64,000 bases of DNA from assembly GCF_004341515.1 (NCBI RefSeq), contig NZ_SLZF01000003.1, forward strand, positions 310,001 to 374,000, given 5' to 3'. The stretch comes from Allobosea sp. BK604 (lineage in GTDB: Bacteria > Pseudomonadota > Alphaproteobacteria > Rhizobiales > Beijerinckiaceae). Shown here piece after piece: positions 16,026 to 24,094 of the stretch. Position 1 is the stretch's first letter. Each line of letters opens with the position of its first letter. A model generated the notes under the pieces. It made no database searches. It worked only from the letters and a program-made list of their open reading frames with translations, and was not told the origin of the DNA. A program made the translations under genes and the position numbers.

Positions 16026-18731
16026 GACCGGCTCGGCCTGGGCCGGCTCGGCTTCCGCCGTGCCGGCGCCCCGTCCGTGCAGATCGGCCAGGGCCTCGCC
16101 CCGCGCCTGGTCCAGCCCGGCGACGGCCTGCGCCAGCAGCGTGAACGGCGCGGTGAGCGCATCGCGTTCGAGCGCGGTCGCCCGCGCCAGGACGCGGCCG
16201 AGCCCCAGCGCTCCGGCCGAGCTGCCGAGCTGATGCGCTGCCCGGGCAAGCGCGGCGCGATCCCCCTCCTCGAGTGCGGCGCGCATCGTCTGGAGCAGCT
16301 CCAGCGAGACCGTGGCGAACAGGGCGACCAGATGATCGAGCCGCTGATCGCCGATCAGCTGGCTCTGGGTCTCGAAGAACAGCTCGTCGACCGCCTGCTC
16401 GGATGACAGCATGACCGATCCGCGCAGCTCGGCCCGCCGCGACCCGCTGCCCAGCACCTGCAGTAGCGCCGAGGTTGTCGCCGGCTTCGACAGCACCTTG
16501 GTGAGACCGGCCTCGCGCAGAAGGCGCATGGTCTCGGGCGAGACATCGGCGGTCAGCATCACGATCTCCGGCTGGACGATATCCGGCAGGGCGCGGATGG
16601 CGCCCGCGGTCTCGATCCCGTCCATGCCGCCCATCTGCATGTCGAGCAGCACAAGATCGATCTCCTCATGCTCCAGCAGCGTCACAGCAGCCTCGCCCGA
16701 AGCAGCGGCGAGCGCCCTGTGCCCGGCCTTGTCGATCATGATGCGCGCGACCTCGCGCGTGACCGGCTCGTCATCGACCACAAGCACCCGCATCGGCCGC
16801 TCGACGATGGCGAGATCCTCCAGCGGCTCGGCCGCCTTGGCCGGAACGGCCGGCAGCCTGGCCGTGAAGGTGCTGCCGACGCCGACCGCGCTGACCACGG
16901 AGAGCGTTCCGCCCATCAGCTCCGTCAATTTGGTGCAGATGGCGAGCCCGAGTCCGACCCCGCCCGACCGCCGCCCCGTCTCCGGATCGACCTGCACGAA
17001 ATCCTGGAAGATCTTCTGCTGCATCGCCGGCGCGATGCCGATGCCGGTATCGCGCACGGAGATGACCAGCATCTCCTCCTCGAGCGCGGCGGCGAGGACA
17101 ACCTCGCCGGCATCGGTGAAGCTGAGCGCGTTGCGCAGCAGGTTCTGCACGATGCGATTGACCTTGCCGCCATCGCCATGCAGCCGCACTCCCGCGGCGC
17201 TGCCGAGCTCGAGCTTCAGCGCGATCTCCTTGCGCTCCGCCGTCGGCTGCATCAGCGTGAACGCGGCGGTGAGCAAGGCGCCGGGCTCGTAATCGCGCAA
17301 TTCGAGGCTTTCGGTCCCGGCTTCCAGCCGCGAGAGATCGAGCGTCGCATTCGCCAGATTGATCAGCGTATCGCCGGAGGCCGCCGCCATCTCGACGAGC
17401 CGCCGGTCGCGCCGGCTCATGCGCTTGCGGTCGATGATTTCGAGGACGCCCAGCACGCCGGAGAGCGGCGTGCGGATATCGTGGCCGACGACGGCGAGGA
17501 AGCGCGATTTCGCCTTGGTCGCCTCCTCCGCCACGTGCCGGGCCTGCTCCGCGGCGCGCTGGCCGGCAGAGGCCTGGTCGAGCGCGGCGGCGAGCGCGGC
17601 CGTGCGCTCGATCACCTTGTCCTCGAGCACGGCGCGGCTCTCCTGCAGGCGCGCCGCCATCAGGTTGAACTGGTCGCCGAGCTCCTGGAGCTCGTCCCCG
17701 GTGCTGATCGCAATGCGCTCGTCGAGCTGGCCGCGGCCGATCCGTAACGCGCCTTCGCTGAGCGCCCTGATCGGCGCGACGAGCCGGCGGCTCAGCATAA
17801 TGCTGGCAAGAACCGCCCCGACCAGCGCCACCACGAGAATGGCGAGCGAGCGCAGGATCGAGGCGTAGATCGGCGCAAAAGCCTCCTGCTGCGGCAGGTC
17901 GACCACGACGCTCCAATCGAGATCGGGCACTTTCGTCATCACCGACAGCACCGCCCGGCCCTCGGTGTCGACGATCGAAACACCCGTGGCGGCCGCGTCG
18001 CTACCGTCGCGCGCCCCGGCCTGCGTATGGGCCGCGAGCAACGGCCGCAGATCGGTGTTGCGCAGCACGAGCCGGAGATCGGGATGGGCGATCAGCCGGC
18101 CTGAACGGGCGACGACATAGGCACGGCCGGCCGCGCCGACCTTGAGATGCGAGACGAGCTCCTTGATGAAGGTCAGGTTCACCGTCGCGATCGCGACGCC
18201 GTCGCTCGGCGTGACGATGCGCTTGGCCAGGACCATATAGGGCTCCGAGCCACGCCGGAACGCGACCTCGCCATAGTAATAGCCCTGCGCCATTGCCGCC
18301 TGGAAGCCGGGATCGGCCGACCAGTCGGTGCCGCTGCCGAGACGGTCACGCTCGAAACGCGACAGGCCCAGCAATTCGCGCCCATCGGTGCCAACCTGCC
18401 GCAGTTCGAGGATCGCTGGCACCTGCCTCAGCAGCCTGAGCCCGTCGAGCCGCCGGTCCTCGGCTGGATTGGCGCTGACGCCGCTCTGCGAGACCCAATC
18501 GAGCTGGCGCATGATGTCGCCGGCGAAGCTCGCGATCTTGTCCGCTGCCGCCTGCGCCTGCGCCTGCTGCGCCCGGACCACCAGCGCTCGCTGGTCGGCA
18601 AAGGCGAAGAGCGTCGAGACGACGGCATTGAGGCCGAGCGCGATGCAGATCGCCGAGCCGACGAAGATCGCATATTTGCGCGCGAGCCGGCCGCTCGGAC
18701 TCTTGCCCGGCGCAAGCGGATCCGCACTCAC
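16023..18731 (-). CDS. Hybrid sensor histidine kinase with dCache, HAMP, receiver and HPt domains
   Basis: The 902-residue protein has a first membrane span (about 19-42), a periplasmic dCache-type sensor (ARSGRLIAHPD), a second span (about 288-310), HAMP, a coiled coil, HisKA with the phospho-His near 413 (VVGHDIRTPLSG), HATPase (NLLRNAL and the G-box), a receiver domain with Asp near 695 (LVLLDMQMGG) and a C-terminal HPt with His near 832 (RAAHQLGSS). This is the TorS layout. It overlaps the binding-protein gene upstream by 4 bases (GTGA), so kinase and binding protein are made together. Phosphate should pass to the response regulator at 15133. Confidence 0.93.
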   Translation of the reverse strand: MSADPLAPGKSPSGRLARKYAIFVGSAICIALGLNAVVSTLFAFADQRALVVRAQQAQAQAAADKIASFAGDIMRQLDWVSQSGVSANPAEDRRLDGLRLLRQVPAILELRQVGTDGRELLGLSRFERDRLGSGTDWSADPGFQAAMAQGYYYGEVAFRRGSEPYMVLAKRIVTPSDGVAIATVNLTFIKELVSHLKVGAAGRAYVVARSGRLIAHPDLRLVLRNTDLRPLLAAHTQAGARDGSDAAATGVSIVDTEGRAVLSVMTKVPDLDWSVVVDLPQQEAFAPIYASILRSLAILVVALVGAVLASIMLSRRLVAPIRALSEGALRIGRGQLDERIAISTGDELQELGDQFNLMAARLQESRAVLEDKVIERTAALAAALDQASAGQRAAEQARHVAEEATKAKSRFLAVVGHDIRTPLSGVLGVLEIIDRKRMSRRDRRLVEMAAASGDTLINLANATLDLSRLEAGTESLELRDYEPGALLTAAFTLMQPTAERKEIALKLELGSAAGVRLHGDGGKVNRIVQNLLRNALSFTDAGEVVLAAALEEEMLVISVRDTGIGIAPAMQQKIFQDFVQVDPETGRRSGGVGLGLAICTKLTELMGGTLSVVSAVGVGSTFTARLPAVPAKAAEPLEDLAIVERPMRVLVVDDEPVTREVARIMIDKAGHRALAAASGEAAVTLLEHEEIDLVLLDMQMGGMDGIETAGAIRALPDIVQPEIVMLTADVSPETMRLLREAGLTKVLSKPATTSALLQVLGSGSRRAELRGSVMLSSEQAVDELFFETQSQLIGDQRLDHLVALFATVSLELLQTMRAALEEGDRAALARAAHQLGSSAGALGLGRVLARATALERDALTAPFTLLAQAVAGLDQARGEALADLHGRGAGTAEAEPAQAEPV

Positions 18732-19717
18732 GAGACGATCCGCGTCGCGCGCACGCGCAGCGACGTCGGCAAGGTGAGGCCCAGCTCCGTGGCGGCGCGC
18801 TCGTTGATCACCAGCTCGAAGCTGCGCGAGAACTGAACCGGAAGCTCGGCGACATCGGCGCCGCGCAGGATGAGATCGACATAGGAGGCGATCAGCTCGC
18901 TCGATTCGTCACGTCCGCCCGTATAGGACATCAGCCCGCCCGCGCTGACGAAGATGTCGAAGACATAGATCGCTGGCAGCCTGTGTCTCGCGGCCGCGCC
19001 GGCACAGACGCTGGCAAAGCGGTAGGTGAAGCTGTCCGGCGGGAACATCAGGCCGGTCCCGATATCCTCCGCCAGCTTCGCGATCGCCGGCTCGATCTGC
19101 GCCTGGCTGGAGAGGGGACAGTCGACGATCGCCACGCCCCGCTCCGCCGCGGCTGCGCGCATCTGCGCGACGTAAGTGCTGCCACCGGCCGCCGCTGTCG
19201 CCGGATTGTAGATGAGCCCCATGCGGCGCGTCGCCGGCGCGATCTCGGTCAGCAACTCGACCCATTTGCCGCTCATGGACGGGTCGTTGTTGCTGAAGCC
19301 GGTCGCATTGTTGTCGGGCCGGTCGAGCGAGCGCACGAAGCCGCTGCCGACCGGATCGGAGGCGGTGCCGAACAGCACGGGAATGGTCTTGGTCGCGCTC
19401 AGCGCTGCCACGGCCTCGGCGCTGGAGCCGGCGACGATGACGTCCGGCGCCTCCCGCACGAGCTCCCGCGCAGCCTCGACGAGCATGCTCTCGTCGAAGC
19501 CGTTGGGTCGTATCCGCAGGCGCAGGTTGCGGCCTTCCTCCCAGCCGCGCAGGGCGAGCTGCTCGCGCAGCATGCCGACGCGCAACCGCACGACGGGATG
19601 GTCGATCGGCAGGCCGATCAATAATGCGACCGTGCGTACGCGCTCCGACGCGCGGCCAGCGGCAGGCAGGTTGGCTGCGAGTGCGGTCAGGCCGGTCAGG
19701 AACGAGCGACGACGCAT
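18728..19717 (-). CDS. Periplasmic ABC-type substrate-binding protein (PF04392-like), sensor partner
   Basis: The 329-residue protein has a twin-arginine-like leader (MRRRSFLTGLTALAANL). The mature part is the two-lobed PF04392 type (VIVAGSSAEAVAALSATKTIPVLFGTASDPVGSGFVRSL can be read as lobe one, LPAIYVFDIFVSAGGLMSYTGG as lobe two). No permease or ATPase gene is next to it. Instead it is coupled to the hybrid kinase, so I infer that it presents a ligand to the kinase sensor, as TorT does for TorS. The start at 19717 has no clear ribosome site; 19765 is an alternative. Confidence 0.85.
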   Translation of the reverse strand: MRRRSFLTGLTALAANLPAAGRASERVRTVALLIGLPIDHPVVRLRVGMLREQLALRGWEEGRNLRLRIRPNGFDESMLVEAARELVREAPDVIVAGSSAEAVAALSATKTIPVLFGTASDPVGSGFVRSLDRPDNNATGFSNNDPSMSGKWVELLTEIAPATRRMGLIYNPATAAAGGSTYVAQMRAAAAERGVAIVDCPLSSQAQIEPAIAKLAEDIGTGLMFPPDSFTYRFASVCAGAAARHRLPAIYVFDIFVSAGGLMSYTGGRDESSELIASYVDLILRGADVAELPVQFSRSFELVINERAATELGLTLPTSLRVRATRIVS

Positions 19718-19967
19718 GCTGTGGGCACGACAAGGCGACGGTAAATCGGCGCCATCTCGTTGCATGTCCCGCGCGCGGCGTCGAGAGCTATCGTCCAGGC
19801 ACTGGAACACGCCGCCGCGAAAATATTCAAGTGCCGGCGCCGCCTCAGCGATGCGTCGCCGCGCCAGCGCTGGATCGCAAACCCCTCCAGCCGCCGCGCC
19901 GTCCCATCATAATGCGCCCGCAGAAGAGGGGCCAGTTTTCGAGGAACCTCTGGCCGGCCCGCGCGTT

Positions 19968-20045
19968 TATTTCATAGCGATCATGAGTTTTGAGATCATT
20001 TGGCCCGCCATCTCCCCTCGGGGAGGTAGCGGGCCCTTTTTTTTG
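19968..20045 (+). ncRNA. Candidate plus-strand small RNA, MmgR/suhB-like
   Basis: A plus-strand terminator (20002..20044) has no protein gene before it on that strand for over 3.5 kb. The preceding bases contain two GATCAT copies around a T-rich loop, and the terminal hairpin with CCCGCCATCTCC and GGAGGTAGCGGG recalls the 3' end of the alphaproteobacterial suhB/MmgR family as I remember it. The 5' end is a guess from the family length of about 77 bases; I see no clear promoter. Confidence 0.4.
20002..20044 (+). terminator. Strong intrinsic terminator without a protein gene upstream
   Basis: GGCCCGC pairs with GCGGGCC, the inner bases CTCCC and GGGAG pair around CTCG, and eight T residues follow on the plus strand. 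On the minus strand no T-run follows. The surrounding gap (19718..20086, 369 bases) holds no protein gene that I can support. Confidence 0.8.
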
Positions 20046-20086
20046 TCGATCACGCGCTCGGCTGCGAACACATCACGGGTGCAATA

Positions 20087-20911
20087 TCAGCCTTCCACCC
20101 GGTCCCGACTTTGCGCGGGACGGCTTTCATGGCCGCCATTGTCCCGGTCCGGCTCGACCAGATAGTCGATGTGCCGGCGTCCGGACGCTCCCGTGCGGAT
20201 CGAGACCGCGACACCGAAGATGCGCTGGATCGCTTCGACGGTCAGGACCTCGTCCGGCGGTCCTGCGGCTTGCAGGCGCCCATCATGGAGCAGCGCGATC
20301 TCGTCGCAGAACATGGCGGCGAGGTTGAGATCGTGCAGCGCCATGATGCAGGTGATGCCGAGACGGCGAATAAGGCTCAGGATCGCGAGCTGGTGCTGGA
20401 TATCGAGATGATTGGTCGGCTCGTCGAGGATGAGCTCGCTCGGATCCTGCGCGAGGGCGCGCGCGATATGGACCCGCTGGCGCTCGCCGCCCGAGAGCGT
20501 GTGCCAGGATTGATCGTGCCGCTCCGCGAGCCCGACCCGCGCCAGCGCCTCGTTCACGGCGGCCTCGTCGCCCGCGTTCCAGGACGCGAGCGCGGTCCGG
20601 TGCGGCGTGCGGCCCAACCGGACCACGTCGCAGACGGAAAGCTGGATCTCCGTCGTCGCCTGCTGCTCGACGAAGGCGAGGCGGCGGGCAAGCTCGCGCC
20701 GGGCGACATCGGCGATGTCGCGCCCATCCAGGGTCACGACCCCGCTCGCGACATTGCGCAGCCGACAGAGCAGCCTGAGCAAGCTCGACTTGCCCGAGCC
20801 GTTGGGGCCGATCAGGCCGAGCACCCTGCCGGGCGCCGCCTGCAGCGTCACCCCGTCGACGATCATCCGGCCGGCGGCGCCCCAGCGCACGTCATGGGTC
20901 GCGAGCGTCAT
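20087..20911 (-). CDS. Corrinoid/iron-complex ABC importer, ATPase
   Basis: The 274-residue ATPase has Walker A (GPNGSGKSS), signature (LSGGERQRVHIARAL) and Walker B (ELILDEPTNHLD), and the H-loop in ALHDLN. This is the FecE/BtuD/FhuC type. The first ATG at 20911 overlaps the permease stop by 4 bases; a longer frame to its left is only a shadow of the permease gene. The C-terminal 25 residues (HIDYLVEPDRDNGGHES and on) are a polar tail beyond the usual domain. Confidence 0.93.
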   Translation of the reverse strand: MTLATHDVRWGAAGRMIVDGVTLQAAPGRVLGLIGPNGSGKSSLLRLLCRLRNVASGVVTLDGRDIADVARRELARRLAFVEQQATTEIQLSVCDVVRLGRTPHRTALASWNAGDEAAVNEALARVGLAERHDQSWHTLSGGERQRVHIARALAQDPSELILDEPTNHLDIQHQLAILSLIRRLGITCIMALHDLNLAAMFCDEIALLHDGRLQAAGPPDEVLTVEAIQRIFGVAVSIRTGASGRRHIDYLVEPDRDNGGHESRPAQSRDRVEG

Positions 20912-21951
20912 GCCGGGCGCCTCGCCCGATAGAGGATCAGCGCGAAGACTGGCGCGCCGAACAGCGCGGTCACTACGCCGATCGGCAGGATCTGCTGCGG
21001 AATCAGCACCCGCGACAGGATGTCGGCGAGGATCATGAAGATCGCGCCGGTGACCAGGCAGGCCGGCAGCAGCCGCGCATGGCCGGAACCGACGAGGAAG
21101 CGCGCGGCGTGAGGGATGATCAGCCCGACGAAGCCGACCGTGCCGACAATGCTGACCATGACCGCGGTCATTACCGCCGTCGTCGCGAACAGCACGATCT
21201 TCACCCGCGTGACCGCGACGCCCAGCGAGGCCGCGGCATCGACCCCGAAAGCGAAGGCATCGAGCGCCTTGGCGTGCAGCATGCAGATGGCGAAGCCGAT
21301 GAGGGCGACGGGCGTCGCGATCCACAGGTCCGGCCAGCGCACGCCGCCGAAATTGCCGAGCAGCCAGAACATCACGCCGCGCGCCTGCTCGGCGCTGGCG
21401 AGCGTCGTCACGATGGTCGCGGTCGCCGCGTTGAAGAGCTGCGAGGTGGCGACGCCGGCCAGGATGACGCGGTCGCTCGATCCGCCCGCCCCCGTGGCCA
21501 GCAGCGCGACGACGGCAAGCGCCGCGCAGGAGCCGATGAAGGCGCCGGCGGAGACCGTCAGCGCCGCGCCGCCGATCCCGACGCCGAGGATCAGCACCGC
21601 GACGGCGCCGGTCGAGGCCCCGGCCGAGATGCCGAGGACATAAGGCTCTGCCAGCGGGTTGCGCAGCAGCGCCTGCAGGATCGCGCCCGAGAGCGCCAGG
21701 GCGCCGCCGCACAGCCCCGCCATCAGCGCCCGGCTCAGGCGATAGTCGAAGATCACGCCCTGCTGGATCGCGCTCACCGGGAAGTCGAGATCGAACAGCC
21801 CGTTGCCGAGCGCGCGCAGTGCCGTGTCGAGCGGGATGCGCATCTCGCCGATCGTCACCGCCAGCGCGACCGAAACGGTGAGCGCCAGCAAGGCGGCCAG
21901 CGCGACGGCGATCCGCGCCGGCCAGTTGGGGCCATGGACGGCGTGGCTCAA
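20908..21951 (-). CDS. Corrinoid/iron-complex ABC importer, permease (FecCD family)
   Basis: The 347-residue protein has ten predicted spans and typical FecCD segments: NPLAEPYVLGISAGAS near residue 105, GTVGFVGLIIPHAAR near 270, and the EAA-like loop. Proteins of this family form the dimeric channel of vitamin B12, haem and siderophore importers. Both of its ends overlap neighbours by 4 bases, so the three genes are one translational unit. The riboswitch upstream points to a corrinoid as the substrate. Confidence 0.94.
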   Translation of the reverse strand: MSHAVHGPNWPARIAVALAALLALTVSVALAVTIGEMRIPLDTALRALGNGLFDLDFPVSAIQQGVIFDYRLSRALMAGLCGGALALSGAILQALLRNPLAEPYVLGISAGASTGAVAVLILGVGIGGAALTVSAGAFIGSCAALAVVALLATGAGGSSDRVILAGVATSQLFNAATATIVTTLASAEQARGVMFWLLGNFGGVRWPDLWIATPVALIGFAICMLHAKALDAFAFGVDAAASLGVAVTRVKIVLFATTAVMTAVMVSIVGTVGFVGLIIPHAARFLVGSGHARLLPACLVTGAIFMILADILSRVLIPQQILPIGVVTALFGAPVFALILYRARRPA

Positions 21952-23096
21952 GGGGCGGCGCCGAAGCTGGCGATCGCCTTGGCGAGCGTCTCGATCCCGT
22001 CGATCGTGTCGAGGCCGGCGCGGGTCGCGCCGACATCCATGATCACGATCCGATTGTTCCTCACCGCGTCGAGCTTGCTGGCGACGGGGTCAGTCTTCAG
22101 GAAGTCGAGCTTCTTCTCGATGTCATCGGCGGGGAAGCGGCGGCGATCCATCTTCACAGCGACGATCACCGCAGGATTTGCGGCTGCGATGCTTTCCCAG
22201 CCGACCAGCGGCCATTCCTCGTTGGTGGCGATGATGTTGCGCGCGCCCAGCTTCGACAGGATATAGGCCGGCACGCCGTTCCTGCCCGCCATGAAGCCGT
22301 CGCCCTTGATGTCCTTGCTCGAGAACCAGACCACCACGGGCACGTCCCTGGCCTTGGCGTCAGCCACCGCCTGGACCGCCTTCTCCTCGCGCGCCTTCAG
22401 TTCGGCGATGAGCTTTTCGGCACGATCGGCGACATCGAATATCCCACCGAATTCGCGGATGTTGCGGTAGACCAGCTCCATCGTGAACATCTGCGTGCGC
22501 ACGCCGTCGCCAGGGCCGGAATTGTCCTTGCCGACACAATCGGTCGGCGAGACATAGGTTGGCACCTTCATCTTCGCGAACTGGTCACGCTTGCCGACGA
22601 TGCCGTTCGGCCCGACATGCCATTCGAACATCGCGGTGACGAGGTCGGGCTCCTGGGCGAGCACGGCCTCGAAGCTCGGATCATTGTCGGCGAGCCGCTT
22701 CACCTTGGCGTTCATGGCCTCATAGGGCTTGGCGACCGGGCTGAACCAGACCGCCGTGCCGACGACGCGGTCGCCGAGGCCGAGCGCGTAGAGGATCTCC
22801 GTCTGTGTCTGGCCGATCGCGACGACGCGCTTGGGCGGCGCGTTGAACGTGACGCTCTCGCGGCAGTTCTCCAGGGTCAGCGGATATTGGGTCGGCGCGG
22901 CCAGCGCGGCCCCCGCGACCAGAGTGCCGAGGAACGCCGCGGCAGGCCATCGCAGCAGGCGGGTGAAGTGGCGCGTCGTCGGCACGGCAGGAACTTTCGA
23001 TGTAACATTGTTACATTTCTGATAGAGCGGACGGCGCTCGGCCGTCAAGCGTTCCGCGACGATGCGGGTGGTGGTCTTCACGAACATGGATTTCAT
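21948..23096 (-). CDS. Corrinoid/iron-complex ABC importer, periplasmic binding protein
   Basis: The mature protein is a FecB/BtuF-type binding protein: RVVAIGQTQTEILYALGLGDRVVG for the first lobe, EPDLVTAMFEWHV, and VGWESIAAANPAVIVAV with IDGIETLAKAI for the second. Two starts compete. ATG 23096 follows GGGGAG but gives a 70-residue leader. GTG 22985 gives an ordinary signal peptide (hydrophobic core AAAFLGTLVAGAALA) and would leave the palindrome at 23000 as an operator just before the gene. The cobalamin riboswitch argues for corrinoid or cobalt-chelate uptake. Confidence 0.9.
   Translation of the reverse strand: MKSMFVKTTTRIVAERLTAERRPLYQKCNNVTSKVPAVPTTRHFTRLLRWPAAAFLGTLVAGAALAAPTQYPLTLENCRESVTFNAPPKRVVAIGQTQTEILYALGLGDRVVGTAVWFSPVAKPYEAMNAKVKRLADNDPSFEAVLAQEPDLVTAMFEWHVGPNGIVGKRDQFAKMKVPTYVSPTDCVGKDNSGPGDGVRTQMFTMELVYRNIREFGGIFDVADRAEKLIAELKAREEKAVQAVADAKARDVPVVVWFSSKDIKGDGFMAGRNGVPAYILSKLGARNIIATNEEWPLVGWESIAAANPAVIVAVKMDRRRFPADDIEKKLDFLKTDPVASKLDAVRNNRIVIMDVGATRAGLDTIDGIETLAKAIASFGAAP
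23000..23016. promoter_or_regulatory. 17-bp palindrome ATGTAACA-A/T-TGTTACAT, possible operator
   Basis: Eight-base arms ATGTAACA and TGTTACAT flank one base. Read on the minus strand with flanks it matches the rhizobial Zur consensus at about 16 of 22 positions, fewer than the box at 7458. It lies 15 bases before the GTG start of the binding-protein gene. If translation starts at ATG 23096 instead, it lies inside the coding region. Confidence 0.45.
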
Positions 23097-23204
23097 CGCT
23101 CCCCGAGATGGCGGATGGGGAGTTGCGGGATGTGAACGGAGGACGGCTTGATGGCCGCGACCGACACATCTCCGGAACACCCCGTCCGAATGACGTAACC
23201 AAGG

Positions 23205-23385
23205 GTCGCGGCAGGTCTCCTGGCTCGCGGGTCGCAGCTCTCGCCCGTCTTCCCAAAGCCTTGCGGCTTCAGTGACATGAATGGACGCGAGCTCACCGCT
23301 GACAGTTGCGGGGGCAGCGCCGGCCTCTCACCGGCTTCCCTCTTAGCTCTCGAACCAGTGATTCGAGAGACCGTGACCACCATAT
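23205..23385 (-). ncRNA. Cobalamin riboswitch
   Basis: Reading the minus strand, the leader has GCCACTAGATATGGTGGTC near its 5' end, then GGGAAGCCGGTGAGAGGCCG, then the B12-box core GCTGCCCCCGCAACTGTCAG, then paired arms (TCACTGAAGC, AGGCTTTGGGAAGACGGG) and GCGAGCCAGGAGACCTGCC at the 3' end. These blocks in this order define the class. Adenosylcobalamin binding should shut down the importer genes below it. The remaining part of the 460-base gap up to 23557 is the divergent promoter region with emrR. Confidence 0.95.
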
Positions 23386-23557
23386 CTAGTGGCAGCCGAA
23401 CCGCACGTGTCAATCGCTCGCAGTTGGGCGGCGCTGAATCTGCACTCCCAGCGGAATCGCGTCGGCATCGCAGCCCGCTCGACGCATGAATGCGGCACCA
23501 TGACGCGATCGTTATGCGTCCTGCGCATCGACAATCCTGAGCAAAAATAATATATGG

Positions 23558-24094
23558 ATGCTTATGAACAGCATGCCTAAGGACATGCCCGGCAAAGACT
23601 TGCCCGGCAAGGACCAGCCAAAGCAGCAGCCGTCGCCGACCGTCGGCTTCCTCCTGCACGATGTCGCGCGCCTGCTGCGCAAGCGCTTCGAGCAGAATGC
23701 CCGCGGCTTCGGGCTCGGCCTGACCAGGTCGCAGTGGCAGGTGCTCGCCTATCTCGACAAGAACGAGGGCATCCAGCAGGGCGGCCTTGCCGAGCTGCTC
23801 GAGGTCGAGCCGATCACGCTCGGCCGCATCCTCGACAAGCTCGAGGCCTGCGGGCTGGTCGAACGCCGGCATGACGCCAGGGACCGCCGCGTCTGGCGGC
23901 TCTATCTCACCGACAAGGCCGGCCCCACCCTCGCGACGATGCGCGAGCTCGGCGAGATCACCCGCGCCGAGGCTTTCGGCGCGATTTCCGAGATCGAGCG
24001 TGCGGCTTTGCTCGCCCTGCTCGGCACGATGAGAACGAACCTCGCGACGGCCTGCGCGGCACCGCCGGCCGAAAGGCAGAAGACCGATGGATGA
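23558..24094 (+). CDS. MarR-family transcriptional regulator of efflux operon
   Basis: The 178-residue protein opens with a repetitive polar leader (KDMPGKDLPGKDQPK), then the MarR winged-helix: LHDVARLLRKRF, LTRSQWQVLAYLDKNEG, LAELLEVEPITLGRILDKLEACGLVERR and the wing DARDRRVWRLYLT. Its 3' end overlaps the HlyD gene by 8 bases, as in emrRAB operons, where EmrR represses until bound by a lipophilic drug. The first ATG at 23558 lacks a ribosome site; 23564 and 23573 are alternatives. Confidence 0.92.
   Translation: MLMNSMPKDMPGKDLPGKDQPKQQPSPTVGFLLHDVARLLRKRFEQNARGFGLGLTRSQWQVLAYLDKNEGIQQGGLAELLEVEPITLGRILDKLEACGLVERRHDARDRRVWRLYLTDKAGPTLATMRELGEITRAEAFGAISEIERAALLALLGTMRTNLATACAAPPAERQKTDG

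Noticed and set aside
20912..22036. N-terminal extension of the importer ATPase
   Set aside because: The extension is the FecCD permease gene read in another frame. The ATPase begins at 20911 with a 4-base overlap.
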